Source: an uncultured Saprospiraceae bacterium (GTDB lineage Bacteria > Bacteroidota > Bacteroidia > Chitinophagales > Saprospiraceae). From it: a stretch of 12,229 nucleotides of DNA. A program made the position numbers and the translations under genes. Numbering within the stretch: position 1 is the stretch's first letter; each line of letters opens with the position of its first letter. This document shows positions 6,557 through 12,229 of this stretch, one piece after another. The notes beneath the pieces were generated by a model that saw only the letters and a program-made list of their open reading frames with translations, was not told the DNA's origin and made no database searches. Location of the stretch: contig CALDEO010000067.1 in assembly GCA_937942465.1 (NCBI GenBank), forward strand, positions 1 to 12,229. The letters are read 5' to 3'.

Positions 6557-8440
6557 CTATTTTTTCTTTTTTGCTTGTGCTTGTTTTGCTTGTTCTTGTT
6601 GATTTTTCATCGCTTCCTCTAGCCTTGATTGAAAACCAGATTTCTTTTTCTTAGGCTTCGCTTTTTGCTTATTGAGTTCTTCTTTGATTTTGTCATCATT
6701 AAAGACAAACTTCTTAGTGATCACAGTCTGCAATATGTTAAATAAATTACTGAAGAACATGTAACAAGTCAATCCTGATGCATAGTTATTGAAAAATACT
6801 AAAAACATCAATGGCATCGCATACTGTACGTACTTCATTGCAGGATTAGCAGACATATCCATGTGCTTCGTGTTGTAATATGTATACATTACGGTAGTTA
6901 CAGCCCAGAAGATTGTAAACAGACTAATGTGAGCTCCGTACATTGGGATTTCGAATGGAAGTAAGATCAAATCATCAAAAGATGATAAATCATCAGCCCA
7001 TAAGAAGCTCTCCTGTCGGAATGTAATAGAGGCAGGGAAGAACCTAAATAAGGCGTACCATATCGGCATCTGCAAGACCATGGGCATACAACCCCCTAAA
7101 GGACTGACCCCGTACTCTCGATATATTTTCATTGTTTCTACCTGCTTCTTTTGAGCATCATCTTTAAACTTCTCAGTCAATCCAGCCAGTGTAGGTTTTA
7201 AAGCTTGCATCTTAGCTTGACTATGCAGCATCTTATATGTAAGCGGGTAAAGCAATAACTTGATGATGAAAATCATGATGATAATTGCGATTCCTTTAGA
7301 GCTGATGAAGCTAGTCAAGAAATTAAATGCAGGTCTAATAACCCATCTATTGATCGTACCGAAAATACTATTCCCGAAAGGAATGATCTGCTCAATACCA
7401 ATGTCAAAAGCCGTTAATTTTTCATAGTCATTAGGTCCTACATACATCTGCATAGCAAATGTCTCAGAGTTGCCTCCAGCGTAAGGAATACCAACATTAG
7501 ATTTCAATAATTTGAGATCAGCACCTTCGTCAGTCAACATATCTGTGGTAAATTCTCCAGATTTAAAGTTACCGTTAGTAGCGATCCATGAAGTATTGAA
7601 AAACTGATTGCTATGAGTAAACCAGTGTATAGATTTCTCTGGGTTTTCTGTATCTGCTGTTGTACATGAGCAATAGTCAGCGCTTGACTCATCAGCTTCT
7701 TGAAAGTACGTAGTAGAGTATCTCTTCTCAAACGGATCGTTCAATTCGATCTTGTCAAGGTATTGGTTGATACTCAATGTGATTGCTCCATCCTGAGGAT
7801 ATACCGTACTTCCTAATCCTTCAAAAGACACTTTGTAGTCTAATGTGTAATCATCGACAAGTGTATATGTCTGCACAAGAGACCCTCCATTAGTAGCCTT
7901 CGCCGTGAAGGATACACTATTACCTGATTTGGCAGCAGTGTAGTATAAGTCTCCAGATTTTACAATGCCACCAGGCACTCCAGCGATCGGTAGATTATAG
8001 TCAAATCTATTTTTCTCATCTTGAAGAAGTACTAAATTAACTTTAGTCTTTTGACCACTTGTATCTTTCAATACCTTGTAGTGCTCCTTTAAGAATGCTT
8101 CTTTTATGACTGCTCCCTTAGATGAGAAGCTAATCTTCATTTTTTCGTTTTCTAATGCTACTACGTCATTGTTACCAATTGATGCAGAAGAAAATGCTCC
8201 AAACTTTCCTTGGTTTTCTAAAACTTGTAGTGAATCGGGTAGTGCTGCGATCGCTTGCTCCTGCAGGCTTGGTGCTGCGGGTAGCAGACTTTGCTCCAAT
8301 GCTAGGTTTTGAACCTGCTCTAGTGAGTCTTGTACAAAGTTTGATCTAGCAATCTCTGCTTCACTTGGAGCATTATAAAAAGTATATCCTATTACGAGGA
8401 GAAATATTAATACGACTCCTATTATTTGATTCTTATCCAT
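6557..8440 (-). CDS. yidC: Membrane protein insertase YidC (Oxa1 family)
   Basis: YidC inserts proteins into the inner membrane, alone or with SecYEG. This 627-residue form has the Gram-negative layout: an N-terminal membrane anchor (about 6-22), a large periplasmic P1 domain (about 90-350), and then the conserved five-helix Oxa1 core (about 355-575). Core hallmarks are YPLTYKMLHSQAKMQALKP (398-416), SPLGGCMPMVLQMPIWYALF (446-465), and the last helices around MKYVQYAMPLMFLVFFNNYASGL. The residue aligned with the groove arginine of E. coli YidC is lysine (K394 in FIIKLLLYPLT). The C-terminal tail (583-627) is strongly basic and ends AQAKKKK, as expected for ribosome contact. P1 carries a CxC pair (C257, C259). 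The first membrane helix and the candidate -7 box at 8471-8478 support the start. Confidence 0.97.
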   Translation of the reverse strand: MDKNQIIGVVLIFLLVIGYTFYNAPSEAEIARSNFVQDSLEQVQNLALEQSLLPAAPSLQEQAIAALPDSLQVLENQGKFGAFSSASIGNNDVVALENEKMKISFSSKGAVIKEAFLKEHYKVLKDTSGQKTKVNLVLLQDEKNRFDYNLPIAGVPGGIVKSGDLYYTAAKSGNSVSFTAKATNGGSLVQTYTLVDDYTLDYKVSFEGLGSTVYPQDGAITLSINQYLDKIELNDPFEKRYSTTYFQEADESSADYCSCTTADTENPEKSIHWFTHSNQFFNTSWIATNGNFKSGEFTTDMLTDEGADLKLLKSNVGIPYAGGNSETFAMQMYVGPNDYEKLTAFDIGIEQIIPFGNSIFGTINRWVIRPAFNFLTSFISSKGIAIIIMIFIIKLLLYPLTYKMLHSQAKMQALKPTLAGLTEKFKDDAQKKQVETMKIYREYGVSPLGGCMPMVLQMPIWYALFRFFPASITFRQESFLWADDLSSFDDLILLPFEIPMYGAHISLFTIFWAVTTVMYTYYNTKHMDMSANPAMKYVQYAMPLMFLVFFNNYASGLTCYMFFSNLFNILQTVITKKFVFNDDKIKEELNKQKAKPKKKKSGFQSRLEEAMKNQQEQAKQAQAKKKK

Positions 8441-8470
8441 TCTCGGTTTGCTTCTATTCTAAAATCAGCA

Positions 8471-8478
8471 CAAATGTA
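8471..8478 (-). promoter_or_regulatory. Candidate Bacteroidota -7 box upstream of yidC
   Basis: On the minus strand this reads TACATTTG, a perfect match to the TAnnTTTG -7 element of the Bacteroidota primary sigma factor. It lies 31 bp before the yidC start codon, leaving a short leader of roughly 20-25 nt. I do not see a matching TTTG -33 element at the usual distance, so this is a candidate only. Confidence 0.45.
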
Positions 8479-8492
8479 CGATTTTGTACGAT
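8475..8492. repeat. Short tandem repeat overlapping the yidC -7 box
   Basis: The octamer TGTACGAT occurs twice (8475-8482 and 8485-8492) with a TT spacer, giving a 10-bp period, one DNA turn. The left copy overlaps the candidate -7 box of yidC. This spacing suits a regulator binding side by side, but no family can be named and it may be chance. Confidence 0.4.
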
Positions 8493-8615
8493 GTAGGTAA
8501 GTCCTTAAACGATTATCGTCGGAATACTTTAGACGAAGTAGTGATTATCGTGCTTGAGTTGTTGTTATTGATCTTCAAATAATGTCAAATAGATGAGGTG
8601 AAAGTTAATTAGATC

Positions 8616-8669
8616 AGGCTATTTTAGTAATAAAAATAGCCTACTAGATATTATCCAGTAGGCTATTTT
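8616..8669 (-). terminator. Three-arm terminator with two alternative hairpins
   Basis: A perfect 13-bp stem (AAAATAGCCTACT at 8633-8645 with its complement at 8657-8669, 11-nt loop) lies just downstream of the small secreted protein gene. Read on the minus strand it is followed by a U-rich stretch, so it should end that transcript. A second copy of the outer arm, AGGCTATTTT at 8616-8625, can pair perfectly over 10 bp with the same central arm (8633-8642), forming a mutually exclusive hairpin with a 7-nt loop. Which one forms would depend on folding order or on a bound factor. Confidence 0.8.
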
Positions 8670-8712
8670 AAGCTTGTATATTATTTTTCTATTTGCTTAC
8701 GCAAATATGTAT

Positions 8713-9096
8713 TTACTTTTGAATGCAAGATATTTCATAACGACTCTTCTTTACAATCATCATTGTACCTAAATTGTCAGTAGCACAATTACATAGCATC
8801 TCCTTGCCTGAACCAAATGCCATAAATCTTATTTGCTTTAAATCGCCTTCATATTTCCAATTGTCCATGCTTAAGGAAGCAGAAATACCATCTTCATTCA
8901 TTAATCTTGTTAATAATCTAACGTCCTCCTTAGAGTAGTCAGGTCTTACAACATAAGCTTTTTCGTATTCAGTGTCAGCAAATCCTAGCTCAGATACTTC
9001 TTGGCTCGACAATAAAAAGTCTGCCTCTGTCTTTGCTTGTTGTGCCTGTACGGCAAATGAAAATGCAACAATTAATAATGTTAGGATATTTTTCAT
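8713..9096 (-). CDS. Small secreted protein of unknown function
   Basis: The most likely start is the ATG at 9096, which gives a 127-residue protein beginning with a clear type I signal peptide: MKN, a hydrophobic core (4-16), and an AVQA cleavage site after residue 18. An in-frame start at 9150 would add 18 residues ahead of this signal and is unlikely. The mature part of about 109 residues is mixed polar and contains three cysteines, C102 and C104 in LCNC plus C124 near the C-terminus, which could form a disulfide in the periplasm. I do not recognise the family. It appears to be a single gene, with 176 bp to the upstream malic enzyme gene and its own terminator just downstream. Confidence 0.75.
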   Translation of the reverse strand: MKNILTLLIVAFSFAVQAQQAKTEADFLLSSQEVSELGFADTEYEKAYVVRPDYSKEDVRLLTRLMNEDGISASLSMDNWKYEGDLKQIRFMAFGSGKEMLCNCATDNLGTMMIVKKSRYEISCIQK

Positions 9097-9273
9097 AATC
9101 AGTGTTTGTTCTCTAAAAGTAGTATTATTTATTGAATCTATAAAAAGCAAGCTGCATTTTGATTACAATTTCTTCGATAATGAGTAATAAATGATTCAAA
9201 CGACATTTACATAAGTTGGATGCTTAGCATATCATTGCATCAATGAAAACTCAACTGGAGATCACTAAAACCA

Positions 9274-10455
9274 CTATACTCCTTCTTCTAATGCGGCTTT
9301 TCGTACAGCTTCTGCAACTCTACTTGCTACGTTGATATTTAGAGACGCAGGTATCACTTCCATCTTACTAGGGTAGGCTACACAATCTGCAATTGCATAA
9401 GCAGCCGCAAGCTTCATTTGAGGTGTTATACGTTTAGCTCTAGCATCGAGAGCACCACGGAATATCCCTGGAAATCCCAATACATTATTCACTTGGTTGG
9501 GCATGTCACTTCTACCAGTACCTACGATCGCGGCACCTCCTTTATATGCTTCCTCAGGCATGATTTCTGGAGTAGGATTAGCCAATGCAAACACGACAGA
9601 ATCCTTAGCCATAGTGGCGATATCATCTGACGTAAGTAAGTCACCGACACTTACTCCGATAAATACATCTGCACCCACAAGCGCATCTTGGATACTACCT
9701 TTCTTATTGTTAGGGTTGGTATACCAGAGGATCTCTTTTTTAGAGTCGTTTAGGTTATCTCGATCCTTGTGGATGATTCCTTTACTATCGCAGACGATTA
9801 TTTCCTTTACAGGAATACATATATTGTCATTTTCATTGTCAATACATCTCAGTAGCCTAGATATAGCGATACCTGCAGCGCCTGCTCCATTGATGACAAT
9901 ACTTAGGTCTTTTAATTCTTTATTTAAAACCTTACATGCATTGATCAATGCTCCAAGTACTACGATCGCAGTACCATGTTGATCATCATGGAAGACTGGT
10001 ATACCCAAGTCTTGAAGTCTACGTTCAACCTCAAATGATCTTGGAGCTGATATATCCTCTAGGTTGACTCCACCAAAAACTGGAGCGATGAGGCGTACCG
10101 TTTCTACAATCTTATCGACATCTTGTGTATCTAAACATATTGGAAATGCATCTATACCAGCAAATTTCTTAAACAACATCGCCTTACCCTCCATCACTGG
10201 GATAGAAGCAGCTGCGCCGATATTACCTAGACCCAGTACTGCTGATCCATCAGATACGATTGCAACAGTATTCCCTTTGATGGTAAGATCCCATACCTGT
10301 TCTGGATCATCAGCTATAGCTTGAGATGGACCTGCTACACCAGGACTGTATACTAGCGATAAGTCATGTGTACTTTTCACATTTACCTTAGGAGTTACAC
10401 TTATTTTACCTTTATGCTTACGGTGTAGTTCTATTGATTCTTTATAAAAGTCCAT
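9274..10455 (-). CDS. Malic enzyme, short single-domain form
   Basis: This enzyme decarboxylates malate to pyruvate with NAD+ or NADP+ as acceptor, linking the TCA cycle to pyruvate. Its 393 residues cover only the two malic-enzyme domains; the phosphotransacetylase-like C-terminal extension of many Gram-negative MaeB proteins (about 750 residues) is absent. Visible hallmarks are SLVYSPGVAGP (Y36, proton donor), VMEGKAMLFK (K91, base), NLEDI (E133, D134) and FHDDQHGTA (D158, D159) for the metal, the GAGAAG dinucleotide loop (190-195), LANPTPEI (N294) and NNVLGFPGIFRGA (N324). D223 at the end of the second Rossmann strand (VCDSKG) fits NAD+ better than NADP+, but I do not press this. No neighbour on the same strand is close enough to imply an operon. 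Confidence 0.95.
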   Translation of the reverse strand: MDFYKESIELHRKHKGKISVTPKVNVKSTHDLSLVYSPGVAGPSQAIADDPEQVWDLTIKGNTVAIVSDGSAVLGLGNIGAAASIPVMEGKAMLFKKFAGIDAFPICLDTQDVDKIVETVRLIAPVFGGVNLEDISAPRSFEVERRLQDLGIPVFHDDQHGTAIVVLGALINACKVLNKELKDLSIVINGAGAAGIAISRLLRCIDNENDNICIPVKEIIVCDSKGIIHKDRDNLNDSKKEILWYTNPNNKKGSIQDALVGADVFIGVSVGDLLTSDDIATMAKDSVVFALANPTPEIMPEEAYKGGAAIVGTGRSDMPNQVNNVLGFPGIFRGALDARAKRITPQMKLAAAYAIADCVAYPSKMEVIPASLNINVASRVAEAVRKAALEEGV

Positions 10456-10557
10456 CTATTTGTCTTTTGATTTTATATTGATATGCTGAAGTTATAGGAA
10501 CCTCTATAATTTCAATTAGTTCATTACTAAGATACTGCTTTTAGTCAGATTGAAATA

Positions 10558-11409
10558 TTAATTAAGAGACCCCTCTTTCATATTCTCAGGTGAGTTTAGT
10601 CTCCAGTCGTATTTTATATACTTCAAAGGAGTATCAGTGTTGAGTTTATTATCGCTGTATTTATTTAAAAAATCAATAACACTACCGTTCTGAGTGAAGT
10701 CGCTCTTAAACCATGAAAATATGCTTGATATTTCTGCAGGATTGGCGGCTAAGTTGTTTTTATTAGTATCCTTAAGAAATGCTTTCATTTGACTGTCTAG
10801 CTGACTTTGAAGATCAGCTTCTGTATATGCTTGATCTAATAATGCTGGACAAGAAATAGATGCACAGTTAACCGCTACGTGGATCCGAGCATCGTTAAAC
10901 CTCGGTCTTATGATCTCATGCTCTATTGTGTTGAGGTCAAACTCGATACCTCCTAGATAAAAGAATTTTTCATCCCAAGGGCTATTGACCATCGTTATAG
11001 ATCCACCTGCATCCTTGATGCTCTGCAGTGGCCTTTTGATGAGTATATATTTGACAGTATAGGCATTGTATGCATTGATCCAATAAGCTAGTCGTTCATC
11101 TTTTGATGTTGCGTCAGGATTAGGGACATTGTCAGACAGTGTTTTTAAGTATATGTTCAACTCGATAGAGTCTTTTTCAAATCCATCGTAATCTACACCT
11201 CCTCGCTCATCTACATATCGCTGTAGCATTGCAGACCATGGAGCATGATCTACAGATTTACCATACTTGATCGCATCGAGCTGCACATTATTGTTGGTAG
11301 CTTGCTTGTAACCCTCCAATACGCCTAGCGCCGTCTTGTTGATATCACATGACGAGATCATCAATGTGAATGAAAGGACAATAAGAGTTAGTGCTATGGT
11401 ATATTTCAT
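10558..11409 (-). CDS. DUF547 domain lipoprotein
   Basis: Starting at the ATG at 11409 gives a 283-residue protein with a lipoprotein signal: MKYTIALTL, a hydrophobic core, and the lipobox ISSC with C21 as the acylated cysteine. In-frame starts at 11421 (MSKLMKY...) and 11466 are possible but lengthen the signal region. The mature protein carries the DUF547 pattern: an AYWINAYNAYTV segment (108-119), HVAVNCASISCPAL (177-190 region) and a C-terminal YDWRLN (267-272). The family is widespread, related in fold to cysteine-histidine transglutaminase-like proteins, and poorly characterised. It is divergent from kdsA and 102 bp before the malic enzyme gene on the same strand. A perfect -7 box candidate lies at 11533-11540. 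Confidence 0.9.
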   Translation of the reverse strand: MKYTIALTLIVLSFTLMISSCDINKTALGVLEGYKQATNNNVQLDAIKYGKSVDHAPWSAMLQRYVDERGGVDYDGFEKDSIELNIYLKTLSDNVPNPDATSKDERLAYWINAYNAYTVKYILIKRPLQSIKDAGGSITMVNSPWDEKFFYLGGIEFDLNTIEHEIIRPRFNDARIHVAVNCASISCPALLDQAYTEADLQSQLDSQMKAFLKDTNKNNLAANPAEISSIFSWFKSDFTQNGSVIDFLNKYSDNKLNTDTPLKYIKYDWRLNSPENMKEGSLN

Positions 11410-11532
11410 AAGTTTGGACATTCGTACTTGTATATTTGGTAATAACCCTAATACTTTGATAGACATATTCCGTAAGGAAGATCTAATTTAGGTTTAATAT
11501 TTTGAAGCCATTCAAATCCTACTTTTTCAAAA

Positions 11533-11540
11533 CAAATCTA
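11533..11540 (-). promoter_or_regulatory. Candidate -7 box for the DUF547 lipoprotein gene
   Basis: On the minus strand this reads TAGATTTG, matching TAnnTTTG exactly. It lies 123 bp before the chosen start at 11409 (or 66 bp before 11466). No -33 TTTG is visible at the usual distance, so this is a weak candidate. Confidence 0.35.
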
Positions 11541-11579
11541 TAGATCAAAATGGAATATTTGCTAGACCATGATTCTTAT

Positions 11580-11596
11580 ATAAGTTGGTAACTTAT
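11580..11596. promoter_or_regulatory. Short perfect palindrome, possible operator
   Basis: ATAAGTT and AACTTAT flank the 3-nt spacer GGT. A 17-nt dyad of this form is the size of a dimeric repressor site, and it lies in the divergent region about 150 bp before kdsA and 40 bp behind the minus-strand -7 box candidate. No regulator can be named. Confidence 0.35.
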
Positions 11597-11743
11597 CAGC
11601 TCATTGAAGTTATTATCACCAGTATTCATAAGTCAGGACAGTATAGCAAGGTATAATGTTCATGATATTATTGTCCTCATTTTAACAAAAGGTTCTACCT
11701 TGCACCAGAATTGATTATTTAATGCAATGAATGCTTCCAAATA

Positions 11744-12229
11744 ATGAGCCTAAATATATTTAAGAAACCGAATCCTGATAACTTTTTTCTTATCGCTGGT
11801 CCTTGTGCTATCGAAGGTGAAGATATCTGTATGCGTATAGCAGAGCATTTAGTTACCATGTCAGAGAAGTATAATATTCCATTGGTATTTAAGGGTTCAT
11901 ACCGTAAAGCCAATAGATCTAGTATTAACTCCTTTACAGGAATAGGTGACGAAAAAGCATTGAGGATATTAGAAAAAATTAAGAATCAATTTGATGTTCC
12001 CGTGACAACGGATATACATACCGATGAAGAGGCGGCCATGGCTGCAGAGGTTGTAGATATATTGCAGATACCAGCTTTTCTTTGTCGTCAGACATCTTTA
12101 TTAGTAGCTGCTGCCAATACAGGTAAAGTAGTGAACATCAAGAAAGGCCAGTTTATGGGAGCAGAGTCTATGAAATTTGCTATTCAGAAAGTGGTAGACT
12201 CTAACAATGATCAAGTCATGCTCACAGAG
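11744..12229 (+). CDS. kdsA: 3-deoxy-8-phosphooctulonate synthase, N-terminal part (3' end outside the window)
   Basis: This enzyme condenses phosphoenolpyruvate with arabinose 5-phosphate to make KDO-8-phosphate, the committed step to the KDO core of lipopolysaccharide. The window holds the first 162 residues of an expected 270 or so. Visible hallmarks are FLIAGPCAIEGED (15-27), VFKGSYRKANRSSINSFTG (48-66), TTDIH (88-92), the DILQIPAFLCRQTSLL segment (105-120) and NIKKGQFM (131-138). The cysteine in AGPC (C21) is the ligand found in metal-dependent KdsA enzymes, where E. coli has asparagine. The start follows directly after a tiny upstream frame, with stop and start overlapping (TAATG). The family call is secure; the downstream metal ligands are outside the window. 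Confidence 0.95.
   Translation, partial: MSLNIFKKPNPDNFFLIAGPCAIEGEDICMRIAEHLVTMSEKYNIPLVFKGSYRKANRSSINSFTGIGDEKALRILEKIKNQFDVPVTTDIHTDEEAAMAAEVVDILQIPAFLCRQTSLLVAAANTGKVVNIKKGQFMGAESMKFAIQKVVDSNNDQVMLTE

Larger units (their letters stand above)
11410..11743. other. Divergent intergenic region between the DUF547 lipoprotein gene and kdsA
   Basis: This 334-bp AT-rich region should hold divergent promoters. I see a candidate minus-strand -7 box (11533-11540), a 7-bp inverted repeat (11580-11596), and a five-codon frame (11727-11744) whose stop overlaps the kdsA ATG as TAATG. There is no RNA gene that I can support and no clear -7 box for kdsA. Confidence 0.55.

Noticed and set aside
9097..9150. 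Upstream in-frame start for the small secreted protein
   Set aside because: It would place 18 polar residues ahead of a textbook signal peptide; the ATG at 9096 is preferred.
9219..9241. GATGC...GCATC hairpin downstream of the malic enzyme gene as a terminator
   Set aside because: Only 5 bp of stem, a long loop and no U tract on the minus strand.
9497..9982. 161-codon plus-strand open frame opposite the malic enzyme gene
   Set aside because: It lies wholly antisense to a firmly identified gene and encodes no recognisable protein.
11635..11703. Interleaved inverted repeats upstream of kdsA (AGGACA/TGTCCT and GCAAGGT/ACCTTGC) suggesting a pseudoknot
   Set aside because: Arms of 6-7 bp at this separation are expected by chance in a region of this size, and nothing else supports a structured RNA.

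Overview
The window looks like a chromosomal segment from a member of the Bacteroidota. The evidence is AT-rich DNA, start codons without strong Shine-Dalgarno sequences but with A/T-rich leaders, candidate -7 boxes of the TAnnTTTG type, a YidC with lysine where most Gram-negative YidCs have the groove arginine, and a KdsA of the cysteine-containing (metal-dependent type) class. Most genes are housekeeping. I see no phage, transposon, CRISPR array or intact RNA gene.

Layout, left to right: (1) The C-terminal end of an unrecognised plus-strand gene (1-266). (2) A plus-strand pair, family I inorganic pyrophosphatase (408-953) and a DUF1569/DinB-superfamily protein (1008-1460), closed by a strong bidirectional hairpin terminator (1497-1530). 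(3) Three minus-strand genes reading toward that terminator: a DUF2130 coiled-coil protein with nuclease-like motifs (4498-3254), a small coiled-coil protein (3148-2597), and a membrane-anchored protein resembling PspA/IM30 (2558-1560). (4) A plus-strand pair of tiny membrane proteins, CD225/dispanin (4818-5081) and DUF2752 (5103-5495). (5) A minus-strand pair, yidC (8440-6557) and gpsA (6538-5507), separated by 18 bp. (6) A small secreted protein (9096-8713) ending at an unusual three-arm terminator. (7) A short-form malic enzyme (10455-9274). (8) A DUF547 lipoprotein (11409-10558), divergent from the start of kdsA (11744 onward, cut by the window edge).

Functionally, yidC, gpsA and kdsA all serve the cell envelope: membrane protein insertion, the glycerol-3-phosphate backbone of phospholipids, and KDO for the lipopolysaccharide inner core. 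Pyrophosphatase pulls biosynthetic reactions forward, and malic enzyme links malate to pyruvate. The least explained part is 1560-4498, where three coiled-coil-rich proteins sit in a row. One is predicted to be anchored in the membrane with a PspA-like helical body, and one carries a D...ExK nuclease-like core. This is my best candidate for an undescribed system, but its function is inference only.
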